Assembly: GCF_029868325.1 (NCBI RefSeq)
Contig: NZ_JARWNW010000192.1
Location: 1-64,000, forward strand
DNA: 64,000 nucleotides
DNA from: Nocardia carnea
GTDB taxonomy: Bacteria > Actinomycetota > Actinomycetes > Mycobacteriales > Mycobacteriaceae
Direction of reading: 5' to 3'
A model generated the notes under the pieces. That model saw nothing but the letters and a program-made list of their open reading frames with translations, was not told the DNA's origin and ran no database searches. Below are positions 34,829-43,239 of the stretch, piece after piece. The translations under genes and the position numbers were made by a program. Each line of letters begins with the position of its first letter. Position 1 is the stretch's first letter.

Positions 34829-35737
34829 TCATTCTCCACCGCCTCCTCCGCCGCCGCCCCCGCCGTCACCTCCGTCGCCGCCACCGCCCCCTCCGCCGTC
34901 ACCTCCACCGTCACCCCCACCGGCCGAACCACCGTCGGAGCCGCCGTCCCCCCAGCCGCCGTCGGATCCCTCCCAGCCTCCGGCGTCGTCGGCCCAGACC
35001 AGGGCGATCCCACCGCCCGTTGCAAGCGAGGCCGCTCCCGCGGCGCGGGAACGGAAATCCTGCGGCCCGGATGGGTCAGCAACAAGCACGGACTGCGGCA
35101 CGATGCGCCCCATGAGCCAGCACAGGTTGTTCGCCCGGTCGACCACGATGACCGCGCTGGACCGCGAACCGCGATCCAGGAGATACCCGTCCAGGCGGGC
35201 GGAGATGAGAGTCGGCACCGTGGCGCGGTCACCGAGGAGGACGACGCGGGTCTCGCCGGCGAGCGCCGCAGCCAGAGCACTGTCGGAGGCGAGCTGCTCG
35301 AGCACACCGAACACCGCGACTCGCCGCGGGTTCCCGGCGACGCGCGAAGCCATCCAACTCCCATCCGGCCGGACGAAGACCAGGTCAGGTGCGGCATCCG
35401 GGTCGAAGCGGCGCAACGCATTCCCGCGGCGCGCCCGGCGGACGATCCGCGGCGTCGCCACGACCAGGGCCACGGCCGGGACCACCACCAGGAACGTGGA
35501 CATAAACAACCAGGTCATGACACCGAACAGCACACCCATCCACTGCTTGCCGTCGGGTGTCGACCTACTGGTCTGCGCGATCCATTCCAGTGGACTCAAC
35601 ACCCCCCAACCCAGCTCGTTGATCATGAACCTCGTGAACGTCAGCAGCCAGATCACGGCCACGACGCCCAGCAGCAAGGGCAGCAACACGCCGAGCAGGC
35701 TCGAGCGAGCTGCTCGCGCGAGCAGCGATCGATCCAT
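34829..35737 (-). CDS. Two-TM membrane protein with poly-glycine tail
   Basis: ATG at 35737 with AAGGAGGT 6 nt upstream gives 302 residues. Two hydrophobic helices (about 15-35 and 74-97) are followed by a soluble domain of about 150 residues with strands typical of a DUF-type domain, and the last about 45 residues are almost only Gly, Asp and Ser (GGGGGGDGG runs). The tail is encoded by a CCG/ACC-type simple repeat that could slip. No family recognised. It faces away from the CYTH-side genes. Confidence 0.75.
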   Translation of the reverse strand: MDRSLLARAARSSLLGVLLPLLLGVVAVIWLLTFTRFMINELGWGVLSPLEWIAQTSRSTPDGKQWMGVLFGVMTWLFMSTFLVVVPAVALVVATPRIVRRARRGNALRRFDPDAAPDLVFVRPDGSWMASRVAGNPRRVAVFGVLEQLASDSALAAALAGETRVVLLGDRATVPTLISARLDGYLLDRGSRSSAVIVVDRANNLCWLMGRIVPQSVLVADPSGPQDFRSRAAGAASLATGGGIALVWADDAGGWEGSDGGWGDGGSDGGSAGGGDGGGDGGGGGGGDGGDGGGGGGGGGGE

Positions 35738-35909
35738 CGGGACCTCCTTGCCCTGAAGGAAAACAACACCGCTGGCCGGTGTCAACGTGATGATTCAGCG
35801 GCCGATGGGGTCAGCCGGGAATGCACCGAACATCCACGGCCCGACTGCTGTCCGGAGCTCGCGACGCCACTTGGGTTACCCAACTGCATAACTTGCCCTC
35901 CCGAAAGCA

Positions 35910-36535
35910 GTGGGTTCACGGTTTCGGCCGGTACTCGACGGACCACTGTCCGGACACTGGATCGACTTCCGGACCGGCCACAAACGAGTGCGCTACACCC
36001 TGACGGAATCGGATCGGATGCCGGCGATGCAACGGGCGAACGTTCTCGCGGTGAGTGAACCGTTCGACGATCATCACGTGATCGACGGAGATATCTTCGA
36101 CGCCGTCAGCGACGTAGCTCTGATGGCGTTCATGTCCGCGGCCGATCAGGGCGCCGACGACTGTGTCCGAACCTGGGATTCGTGGCTGACCCGAGAAGGC
36201 CGCGAAACCTACGCCTACCTCACCGTCGACGAGCTGCTTTCCGCGTTCGCCGTGCACTCGATCAACGCCCATCCCACCCAAGACCTGGTCTTGATGCCGA
36301 TCTCGGCCGATGATGTGTTCACCCGGGACCGGCGCTACTACAACCGCTTTCTCACCCACCGCCTATCGAACCCGCTCGTCGACGCGAAGCAGATGGTGCT
36401 CTTCCAGAACATCCCGCTGAGCGACACCGAAACCCTGCAACGCGCCCTCGGCACCCTGCAAACGATCTGCTCGAAGCCGACACTTGCTCGGCTGCACACA
36501 GCAATTCACTGGAAAGGACGATCCCCGCATGGACC
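35910..36535 (+). CDS. Unknown protein upstream of CYTH gene, 3' end unclear
   Basis: The frame from 35910 (ATG at 36018 is an alternative start) has normal composition up to about 36470 (FDAVSDVALMAFMSAADQGA, TYAYLTVDELLSAFAVHSIN, RRYYNRFLTHRLSNPL). Beyond this it stays open to 36911, but only as an Arg-rich reading across the CYTH gene. Another frame gives a natural end ADTCSAAHSNSLERTIPAWT at 36535, overlapping the CYTH start. A frameshift near 36475 (or a sequencing error) is therefore likely. Function not recognised; probably one transcript with the CYTH gene. Confidence 0.5.
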
Positions 36536-37098
36536 TGATCGAGGTCGAACGAAAGCGCGAACTCGCCGACAGCGAAGCCCTGCGGCGGCGCCTCGCCGAA
36601 CTCGGCTACCGCGAAATCAGTTCGCTGACCGAAGTCGACACCTACTACAGCCGCCCCGACGTCGACTACATGGAAACCGTCGAATGCCTCCGGATACGGC
36701 AGCGCGACGGATCAGCCGAGATCACCTACAAGCCACCATCCAACACAGCCACCCATTCGGAACATGGCGTCATCGCGAAGCAGGAAACCAACGTTCAGCT
36801 CGTCGATCCCGACCAGGCGGGCGCGGCGAACACACTACTTGCTGCCGTCGGAATGATCGAACTTGTCCGAGTCGAGAAGGCACGCACCACCTACCGCCGC
36901 CCAGGCCATGACAACACGGTCGTAAGCATCGATCTCGTCACCGGTGTCGGCGCCTTCGTCGAAACCGAGATTATCGCTTCCGACAGTGGCGGCGCAGCCA
37001 CACAGCTCGAGGGCATAGAACAGGCGATCGGTGTTTCCACTTACCCGATCGCGCGCCTTCCGTACCGGGACCTGGTGATGCGCGCACACGCGACATAG
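36529..37098 (+). CDS. CYTH-domain protein (CyaB-like class IV cyclase/triphosphatase)
   Basis: 189 residues from ATG at 36529 with AAAGGA upstream. The ExExK signature of the CYTH tunnel is present as EVERK (residues 5-9), followed by the alternating basic/acidic strands ECLRIRQRDG, EITYKPP, VRVEKARTTYRR and VVSIDLVTGVGAFVETEI that line the triphosphate tunnel. Length and order match CyaB/class IV adenylate cyclases, which in many bacteria act instead as triphosphatases (thiamine triphosphate, tripolyphosphate). Which reaction applies cannot be told. Confidence 0.9.
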   Translation: MDLIEVERKRELADSEALRRRLAELGYREISSLTEVDTYYSRPDVDYMETVECLRIRQRDGSAEITYKPPSNTATHSEHGVIAKQETNVQLVDPDQAGAANTLLAAVGMIELVRVEKARTTYRRPGHDNTVVSIDLVTGVGAFVETEIIASDSGGAATQLEGIEQAIGVSTYPIARLPYRDLVMRAHAT

Positions 37099-37147
37099 AT
37101 CTTCACCTGTGTGCCGTCGTCCAAGCCTCCGCCGTCGCCGACCCCCT

Positions 37148-37206
37148 CCCATTTAAGTACCATTTCGATTCCCATTTCCCATTTAATTCCCATTTGAGTA
37201 CCATTT
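37148..37206. repeat. Six CCATTT units before the AlbA_2/HATPase gene
   Basis: CCATTT (often CCCATTT) occurs six times in 59 bp, with GTA at two junctions (AAGTACCATTT and GAGTACCATTT), in an otherwise GC-rich region. The last unit ends 4 bp before the GTG start at 37211. No ribosome site is present, so the repeats take its place. Confidence 0.8.
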
Positions 37207-37210
37207 GCCT

Positions 37211-38719
37211 GTGGCCATCGACCTACCAGCCCTGATCGCCTCGCTATGCGCACAGGGTGGCGACTGTACGAACATCGAGGTGAAGTCCGCGACCGGCGGG
37301 CTTCCGGACTCGTTGACCAGCACGTTGTCGGCTTTGGCGAATCTTCCTGGCGGCGGGTTGATCATCCTCGGCTTGGACGAGCGCGCCGGTTTCCGGCCGA
37401 CCGGCTTACCGGACCCGCAGAAGCTGAAGCAGGGCCTCGCGCAGAAAGCCCGGTCGTTCACGCCACCTGTGCAGTTGACAATCGAAGACGCCACCGCCGA
37501 CGGCAAGCCCGTCGTCGCCGCGGTAGTACACGAATGCGCACCGTCGGCCAAACCCTGCCGGGTCGGCGCGACCGGCGCGGCATACCTGCGCGGGTACGAC
37601 GGAGATTTCCGAATGTCCACGCTAGAAGAACAAGCTTTTCTCGCAGCCCGGCAAGCCCCGCATTTCGATCGGACTCCCGTAACCGAGACTTCCCGGAACG
37701 ACCTGGACGATGCACTGGTCGAAGATTTCGCCCGCACAGTGCGGTTGCGGGATCGACATGGACTCGGCCGGTTCAGCGGTGACGAACTACTCAGGCGTGC
37801 AGGTGTGCTCACACCCGACGGCATCCCGACCTTGGCCGGACTTCTGGCGCTCGGCACTTATCCCCAGCAGTGGTTTCCCCAGTACGTCATCCGCGCCGCC
37901 GCAGAGACGGGGCCCACCGACCCACCGGGCGCCCGGGCACGCAACCAAGTCACACTGACCGGCCCGATCCCCCGCATGCTGGACGCGGCTCTGGAGTGGG
38001 CCGGACAAACCTTCGACACCGCCATCGTGAGCAGACGCGACGGCACCGTAGTCGACGTACCGACCTATCCGCTGGTCGCATTCCGCGAGCTGATCGCCAA
38101 CGCACTACTGCACCGTGATCTGGACCAGTGGTCACAAGGGATGGCCGTGGAAGTACGGCTGCGCCGCGATCGACTGATCGTCACCAACCCGGGTGGCCTC
38201 TATGGGGTGACCGTCGACCGCCTCGGCAAAGACACCGTGACTTCGGCGCGAAACATGTGGCTGGTCAACATCTGCCAGCACCTCCGATCACCGGAATCCG
38301 GCAGCCGTGTCATCGAAGCCCTGGCGACGGGAATCCCAACCATCGCTCATGCTCTCGAAACCAACGGGCTACCACCTGCCCAATACAGCGATATGGGCAT
38401 CAGGTTCACCGCCGTTCTACGAACCACGGCGGACCACCGAAAGCTTCCGGGCGAAGCGAAACAGCGACCAGCCGTTCCTCGGCCTGTGGTAGATCGAAGC
38501 CTCGGCGCGATCACCTCGGCAACTGTCGAGTTGACCCCGACCCAACGACGAATCGCCGAAATCCTTGCGGCCGGTCCACACGACACGTCACAGCTCCAAC
38601 CTTTGCTCGAGCTGTCCACGTCCACGATCCGGAAAGCGTTACGTGCAATGCGGGACGCAGGGGTCGTCGTTCAGACCGGTGGTCGGGGCCGGCGAACCGT
38701 CTACGAACTCACCCGCTGA
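37211..38719 (+). CDS. AlbA_2/Schlafen-type DNA-binding protein with HATPase_4 domain
   Basis: 502 residues from GTG at 37211 (TTG at 37205 possible). Residues about 15-135 are an AlbA_2 (Schlafen-like) domain: IEVKSATGGLPDSLTSTLSALANLPGG split over two strands, then LIILGLDE. Residues about 280-400 have the N-box of the RecG-associated HATPase_c_4 domain (FRELIANALLHRDL) and VTNPGGLYG. The last about 50 residues are a winged helix (AEILAAGPHDTSQLQ to LRAMRDAGVV). Such proteins are common regulators, some linked to mobile elements or phage defence. The CCATTT repeats suggest autoregulation. Confidence 0.88.
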   Translation: MAIDLPALIASLCAQGGDCTNIEVKSATGGLPDSLTSTLSALANLPGGGLIILGLDERAGFRPTGLPDPQKLKQGLAQKARSFTPPVQLTIEDATADGKPVVAAVVHECAPSAKPCRVGATGAAYLRGYDGDFRMSTLEEQAFLAARQAPHFDRTPVTETSRNDLDDALVEDFARTVRLRDRHGLGRFSGDELLRRAGVLTPDGIPTLAGLLALGTYPQQWFPQYVIRAAAETGPTDPPGARARNQVTLTGPIPRMLDAALEWAGQTFDTAIVSRRDGTVVDVPTYPLVAFRELIANALLHRDLDQWSQGMAVEVRLRRDRLIVTNPGGLYGVTVDRLGKDTVTSARNMWLVNICQHLRSPESGSRVIEALATGIPTIAHALETNGLPPAQYSDMGIRFTAVLRTTADHRKLPGEAKQRPAVPRPVVDRSLGAITSATVELTPTQRRIAEILAAGPHDTSQLQPLLELSTSTIRKALRAMRDAGVVVQTGGRGRRTVYELTR

Positions 38720-38828
38720 TCGGCCGCCGGCACTTCGTTGGGTCGGGTCGAGCCTGTCGGAATGTCCTCATGACTGCGGCGCGACCGGTGTCGCGGCATC
38801 CGGACAACCCGGGTGATCTCTGCAGTGC

Positions 38829-39608
38829 TCATGCGGCCTCGGCCTGAAGGGCGGGGCCGAGGAGGAGTCCACCGTCGATGACGTACTCCGACCCCGTGAC
38901 GAACTCCGCGTCCGCGGAGGCGAGGAACAGGAGAAGCCGGGTGACGTCGGCCGGCTCCCCGAGCCGGGGGATGGCGAACGGTTCGGGCGAGTAGAAGTCG
39001 GCGATTGCCGCGGTGGCGCCGGCAGCTGGTTCGTGGATGAAGGGGGTCGCGATCACGCCGGGGTGGATGGTGTTCACCCGGATGTTGTCGCGGCCGAGCT
39101 CGAGTGCTGCTGTTCGGGTAAGTCCTCTCAGGGCCCACTTACTGGCAACGTACGGCGCGTAGTGAGCCGTGCCACCCAGGGCCATGGTCGAGGCGATGTT
39201 GACGATGGTTCCCCCTGCCGCGCGGCGCAGAGCGGGAGCGGCGGCCTTGATGCCGAGGAAGGTCCCGGTGAGGTTGACGTCGAGGATGCGCGACCAGGTG
39301 GCGTGGTCCGTGTTTTCGATTGTCGCGGGCGGGTTTTGCACACCCGCGTTGTTGACGAGCACGTTCAGGGCGCCGAAGGCGCTTTCGGCGGTGCGCACAG
39401 CGTCGGTCCACGAGCCTTCGCCCCTGACGTCGAGCTGGGTGAAGCGAGCGCGGGGCCCGAGCTCGTCGGCGAGGGCGGCGCCGCGTTCGGCGTCGGTGCC
39501 TCCGATCACCACATTCGCCCCCTCCTCGTGAAATGCGCGCACGTGGCTCGAGCCCTGGCCGCCGGTCCCACCGGTTACGAGCACGGTCTGGTTGTCGAAG
39601 CGGGGCAT
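38829..39608 (-). CDS. SDR-family oxidoreductase
   Basis: ATG at 39608, preceded by AAGGA, gives 259 residues; the frame continues upstream without a ribosome site. TGGTGGQG (residues 12-19), NNAG, and the catalytic Ser (NIAST) and Tyr-x3-Lys (YVASK) are present, with the C-terminal VIDGG. It is divergent from a TetR regulator with two GGTGAGTC palindromes between, so it is the likely target of that regulator. Substrate unknown. Confidence 0.9.
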   Translation of the reverse strand: MPRFDNQTVLVTGGTGGQGSSHVRAFHEEGANVVIGGTDAERGAALADELGPRARFTQLDVRGEGSWTDAVRTAESAFGALNVLVNNAGVQNPPATIENTDHATWSRILDVNLTGTFLGIKAAAPALRRAAGGTIVNIASTMALGGTAHYAPYVASKWALRGLTRTAALELGRDNIRVNTIHPGVIATPFIHEPAAGATAAIADFYSPEPFAIPRLGEPADVTRLLLFLASADAEFVTGSEYVIDGGLLLGPALQAEAA

Positions 39609-39666
39609 CAGTTGTTCCTTCGGTACGTGGATGACCGGGCCCACCAGTGATGGGCGACGGGCCAGT

Positions 39667-39686
39667 GGTGAGTCGATGGACTCACC
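39667..39686. promoter_or_regulatory. TetR operator 1 (GGTGAGTC palindrome)
   Basis: GGTGAGTC-GATG-GACTCACC is a perfect 8+8 bp palindrome between the SDR and TetR genes, on the SDR side. Confidence 0.8.
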
Positions 39687-39712
39687 ATCCATGACACTAG
39701 GTCGCCCGCAAT

Positions 39713-39732
39713 GGTGAGTCAAGCCACTCACC
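39713..39732. promoter_or_regulatory. TetR operator 2 (GGTGAGTC palindrome)
   Basis: GGTGAGTC-AAGC-CACTCACC matches operator 1 in 15 of 16 arm positions, 46 bp away, 15 bp before the TetR start codon. Together they fit a divergent promoter repressed by the TetR protein on both sides. Confidence 0.8.
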
Positions 39733-39747
39733 TCGTATGCTCGGCCC

Positions 39748-40392
39748 ATGAGCAAGGTCGTGACGACATATCACCAGCGCGTCGCCCAGGAGAAGCGCGC
39801 GCTGATCGTGACGGCCGCAACCACACTGTTTCTCGAGTTGGGCTACGACCGGACGTCGCTGGCGCGGATCGCAGAGCGCTCGGGCGTTTCGCGGGCCACC
39901 TTGTTCAAACAGTTTCCGAGCAAAGCCGCCCTGTTCGACGCCATCGTGACCGAGTCCTGGTCGAGCGGTGGCGAGGAGGATCCTCCGCCGACAGGCAACC
40001 TCGTCGAGGGGCTCGGCATCATCGGTCGTCGTTACGCCGAGCTGCTGGGCCGCCCCCAGATGACCGACCTGTTCAGGATCGTCATCGCCGAACTGCCGCG
40101 GTTCCCGGAGCTGGCCGATGCGCAGTTCTCGCACGGGAAGATGCCCTACTTCGAGTCCGTGCGCAGCTACCTCCTGGCCGAACACAAGGCCGGAACGGTG
40201 CGGGTCGAGGACGCGGACCTCGCAGCCACCCAATTCCTGGGCATGATCTCCAACTATGTCTTCTGGCCGACACTGCTGGTGCCGGGCTGGGAGGTGAGCG
40301 CGGAACGCGTCGCCCAGGTAGTCGACGAGGCCGTCCGCACCACCACCGCCCGGTACGCCACAACTGCACCCGGGGCGTCCGCCGACAACTGA
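39748..40392 (+). CDS. TetR-family regulator
   Basis: 214 residues; HTH at about 15-60 (RALIVTAATTLFLELGYDRTSLARIAERSGVSRATLF split by helices) and a C-terminal domain of the TetR_C class with GNLVEGLGIIGRRYAEL. The two operator palindromes upstream indicate autoregulation and control of the divergent SDR. The effector is unknown. Confidence 0.92.
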   Translation: MSKVVTTYHQRVAQEKRALIVTAATTLFLELGYDRTSLARIAERSGVSRATLFKQFPSKAALFDAIVTESWSSGGEEDPPPTGNLVEGLGIIGRRYAELLGRPQMTDLFRIVIAELPRFPELADAQFSHGKMPYFESVRSYLLAEHKAGTVRVEDADLAATQFLGMISNYVFWPTLLVPGWEVSAERVAQVVDEAVRTTTARYATTAPGASADN

Positions 40393-40426
40393 GCCCCGCC
40401 GACCACGACAGAGTCGCTCTCTGCGG

Positions 40427-40560
40427 TCAGAGCCGCTCCGGCGCGGCGATCCCCACGAGACCGAGGCCGTGGCCGAGAGTCCGGGCGGTCAGCTGGGACA
40501 GGGCGGGGCGGTTGCCGCGGATGGGTTCGGTCGTACGGGTTACGGTCTTCGATCCGGCAA
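40427..40560 (-). pseudogene. Remnant of an ArgS/NrtL-like DALR anticodon-binding domain
   Basis: The minus-strand frame ending at 40427 finishes with RTTEPIRGNRPALSQLTART and LGLVGIAAPERL, which matches the extreme C-terminus of arginyl-tRNA synthetases and related anticodon-binding proteins (RNNRLALAALTA pattern, then LGIxxPE). Upstream of about 40560 the frame loses all similarity. Only the tail is left; a functional synthetase must lie elsewhere. Confidence 0.55.
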
Positions 40561-40865
40561 TCACACTGGGCAACCCCGGGGCCGATGCAGACCCAGCAGT
40601 TCCGGTAACACTGCATACTTTCACTGTTGAGCTCGGGCCGGCCCGGCAAACACCTCGATGGCGCGCTCTATCCGAAGCTGGTGGACAACGCCACCCGCCG
40701 TAGAATTGTGGCACAGAGCAGCGCATCGGACCGGCCACTCGGAAGGCAGGTGCACCAATGACGCATGATTCCGGCCCGGCAGCTCAGCCGACCGCAACCC
40801 CTGAAGCCGCCCCCACCGGCCGCGCACGAATCCGCTGAGACCGATCCGCACCCAGGAGATCGCCG

Positions 40866-41321
40866 ATGACCTCCGATTTTCCCGCCCCCACCGAAGGACT
40901 GCTGGTCACCCACTTTCTCACCGTCTCCGATGTGGCCCGCTCCCGGTCCTTCTACACCGATATCTTCGGCGGCCGGGTGATCCAGGCCGAGAATCCCTGT
41001 GTGGTCCAAGTGGCCAACAGCTGGATCATCATGAACCCAGGCGGCGGCCCAACTCCCGACAAACCCGGGATCACCCTGCAGGCCCCGGACCCGAATGCCG
41101 ACACGGTTTCTGCGTTCCTCAACATCCGCGTGGCCGATATCGCCGCCTTTCACGCCCGCGCCCGCGAGCTCGGTGGCGTCTTCCTCACCGAACCCATCGA
41201 TCGCAAGGCAGAAATCCGCTGCTATCTGCGCGACCCCGACGGCTATCTCATCGAGATCGGCCAGGCCACCGGCATCCTGCACGGCCGCTACGCCGACCCG
41301 CCCGGTGACGGCACTTCCTGA
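40866..41321 (+). CDS. VOC (glyoxalase/dioxygenase fold) protein
   Basis: 151 residues, CAGGAG upstream of ATG. Two beta-alpha-beta modules are visible: HFLTVSDVARSRSFYTDIFGG at the start and FLNIRVADIAAFHARARELGG in the second half, ending with CYLRDPDGYLIEIGQ that carries the usual metal-ligand Glu. A metal-dependent isomerase, dioxygenase or resistance protein; not further assignable. A remnant of another VOC gene lies just after it on the opposite strand. Confidence 0.88.
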   Translation: MTSDFPAPTEGLLVTHFLTVSDVARSRSFYTDIFGGRVIQAENPCVVQVANSWIIMNPGGGPTPDKPGITLQAPDPNADTVSAFLNIRVADIAAFHARARELGGVFLTEPIDRKAEIRCYLRDPDGYLIEIGQATGILHGRYADPPGDGTS

Positions 41322-41323
41322 CG

Positions 41324-41420
41324 CTACGGTGCCTCGAAATGGGTTGCGGGTTGGAATAGTTCAATGAAATTGCCCGCCGGGTCCTGCAGGAGGATTTGTT
41401 GACCACCGGGCCCGCTGCGA
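41324..41420 (-). pseudogene. VOC-family C-terminal remnant
   Basis: Reading the minus strand to the TAG at 41326-41324 gives GQQILLQDPAGNFIELFQPA, the typical end of a glyoxalase/VOC domain (DPxGNxIEL). Nothing upstream in frame continues the domain; it joins directly to sequence of the ABC remnant. The Glu of the metal site is kept but the protein is not. Confidence 0.65.
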
Positions 41421-41497
41421 CACGTTCGTCGCAGCCTGACGATGCCGTGTGGCCGGTCGGGAACAGGACCGACCGGCCACACGGTCGTCAGCGAGAT

Positions 41498-42152
41498 TCA
41501 GACCGCGGACGCCGGAGCGGGACCGAGGGACTCGAGGATCGACTGGCGGCGACGCTGGTAGCTCCCGTCGAAGTGTGCCTGCGGGTCCCGCGGCCGGTCG
41601 ATGGTGATGACCTCGGCCACGCGCGCCGGCCGATGGGTCAGCAGCACCACGCGGTCGGCCAGTAGCAGCGCCTCGTCGACATCGTGGGTGACGAACAGAA
41701 TCGTCATCCTGGTCTGCTCCCACACCGAGATCAGCAATTGCTGCATATCCAGACGAGTTTGGGCATCGAGGGCACCGAACGGCTCGTCCATCAGCATGAC
41801 CTTCGGACTGCAGGCCAGGGTCCGGGCCAGTTGCACGCGCTGCCGCATCCCACCGGACAGATGGCTGGGCAGGTGGTCGAGATAGTCGCTCAGCCCGACC
41901 TGTTCGAGATGGGTGGCCTCGGCTTCCTTGGCCTTTCGCCCCTGACACCGCGCAGATGCAGCGGGAATAGGACATTCTTCAACGCACTCCGCCGAGGAAG
42001 ACGACGACCTCGCCGGGTTCGATATCGAGGGTGACCTGTGCGGCGAGCTTGCCGTGGAAACCGAGACGCAGATCGTCGAGCCGGACCGCGGCACCGGCTC
42101 CGGTCGAGTCGGGCGCGGCGGCGGTGGCCGGTTCGGGGTCGGTGATAGTCAT
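41498..42152 (-). pseudogene. ABC transporter ATPase (nitrate/taurine type), Walker A deleted and frameshifted
   Basis: The start (ATG at 42152, MTITDPEPAT ... VTLDIEPGEVVVFLGG) reads normally to about 41985, where the Walker A GxSGxGKST and the following about 60 residues are missing. The next piece, LKNVLFPLHLRGVRG, is in a second frame and the rest (GRKAKEAEATHLEQVGL, LSGGMRQRVQLARTL, VMLMDEPFGALDAQ, TILFVTHDVDEAL) in a third, down to 41498. The signature, Walker B and H-loop remain, but without Walker A it cannot bind ATP. No permease or binding-protein gene is adjacent. Confidence 0.8.
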
Positions 42153-42310
42153 TGCGTTCAGGTCGGGGAACAGTTCCGCAAAGGTCTCGACCGAGCCTTC
42201 GACCATTGTGGGGCTCACTACGTTCACCCGGAACTTTCCGGCGAGTTCGAGCGCCGCGGACAGCAAGCGTGCTGGATACCGATGTAGACCGCCATCACCG
42301 ACCTCCATGT
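42153..42310 (-). pseudogene. SDR C-terminal fragment joined to the ABC remnant
   Basis: In frame with, and just upstream of, the ABC start, the minus strand reads ALELAGKFRVNVVSPTMVEG then ETFAELFPDLNAM, which is the region after the catalytic helix of a small SDR (RINVVSP pattern). The Rossmann part and catalytic Tyr are absent. It shows that two unrelated gene pieces were brought together here. Confidence 0.55.
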
Positions 42311-42393
42311 CCAGGAATCGCCCTCGCGCAGTAACAGTGCCGTTCGCTCAGGCTTTGGCACAGCACCTGCCGGGCACGGAGCTGCTGCGCGGC

Positions 42394-43128
42394 TCAGATC
42401 TGAGCGGAGCCGCCATCCACGGCGAGCTCGGAGCCGTTGACATAACTGGACGCGTCCGAGGCGAGGAAGACGGCCGCCGCGGCGATCTCTTCGGGCTCGG
42501 CCAACCGGCCGAGTGGAACCGACGCCCCGGCGGAAGCGACCTCCTCGGCTGAGATCAGGTCGACCAAACCCTGCGTGCGGGTACCGCCAGGGGAGAGCAT
42601 GTTTATCCGGTACCGGCGTTCCCCGGCGACGTGGGCGAACCCCCGAACCAGGTTACGAAGCGCGGCCTTGGTCGCCCCGTACACGGGAAGGTACGGCTCG
42701 GGTCGCGAGGCCGCCGTCGATCCGGTGAGGATGATCGACGCCCCCGGCGAGAGCAGCGGCAGCGCCTTCTGCACGGTGAACAGCGAGCCCTTGACGTTGG
42801 TGGTGAACATGGCGTCGAACTGCTCCTCGGTGATCTCGCCCAACGGCGCCACGATCCCGATCCCGGCGTTGGCGACCAGGACATCGATCCGACCCGCCTG
42901 CTCAGCGACCGTTGCATAGAGCGCGTCGAGGTCCGCGAGCCTGCCCACGTCACAGCGGATCCCGGTCACCCCGGGGCCGAGTTCGGCCTCGACCTCGTCG
43001 AGCTGCGTCCGGCGACGGCCGGCAACGAACACCCGGGCCCCCTCGTCGAGGTACGCCCGCGCAATCGCCAGTCCGATACCCGCGTTACCCCCGGTCACGA
43101 CCGCGACCTTGCCCTGCAGAACCTTCAT
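42394..43128 (-). CDS. SDR-family oxidoreductase under TetR control
   Basis: ATG at 43128 with GGGAAG upstream gives 244 residues. TGGNAGIG (residues 11-18), VANAG, the Ser of LTGSTAAS and YGATK are intact. It is downstream of, and in the same direction as, a TetR gene, separated by 110 bp that contain two copies of the TGGACy operator. Hence it is probably repressed by that TetR together with the regulator's own promoter. NAD(P) oxidoreductase; substrate unknown. Confidence 0.9.
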   Translation of the reverse strand: MKVLQGKVAVVTGGNAGIGLAIARAYLDEGARVFVAGRRRTQLDEVEAELGPGVTGIRCDVGRLADLDALYATVAEQAGRIDVLVANAGIGIVAPLGEITEEQFDAMFTTNVKGSLFTVQKALPLLSPGASIILTGSTAASRPEPYLPVYGATKAALRNLVRGFAHVAGERRYRINMLSPGGTRTQGLVDLISAEEVASAGASVPLGRLAEPEEIAAAAVFLASDASSYVNGSELAVDGGSAQI

Positions 43129-43151
43129 GACAGCTTCCCACTTCCTAGTTA

Positions 43152-43195
43152 TTGACCGACTAGTCCATAACACTCGATATGGACTGTTTGGTCAA
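43152..43195. promoter_or_regulatory. Two TetR operator palindromes in front of the SDR gene
   Basis: TTGACC-GACT-AGTCCA (43152-43167) and TGGACT-GTTT-GGTCAA (43180-43195) are inverted versions of one another and match the site TGGACC-ACCC-GGTCCA at 43850-43865 upstream of the TetR gene. The spacing is 28 bp. Confidence 0.75.
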
Positions 43196-43239
43196 GAACT
43201 TGCGCGGAATTGTTTTCTCTCACGCCACTGCGGGACCGC

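Noticed and set aside
36536..36911. Extension of the 35910 frame to 36911
   Set aside because: It runs through the whole first half of the CYTH gene as an Arg/His/Pro-rich reading; CYTH motifs show which frame is real.
40758..40838. 26-codon ORF before the VOC gene, with a GGAAGG-like site
   Set aside because: Ala/Pro/Thr-rich, no structure, unclear ribosome-site spacing; could be a leader but support is too weak.
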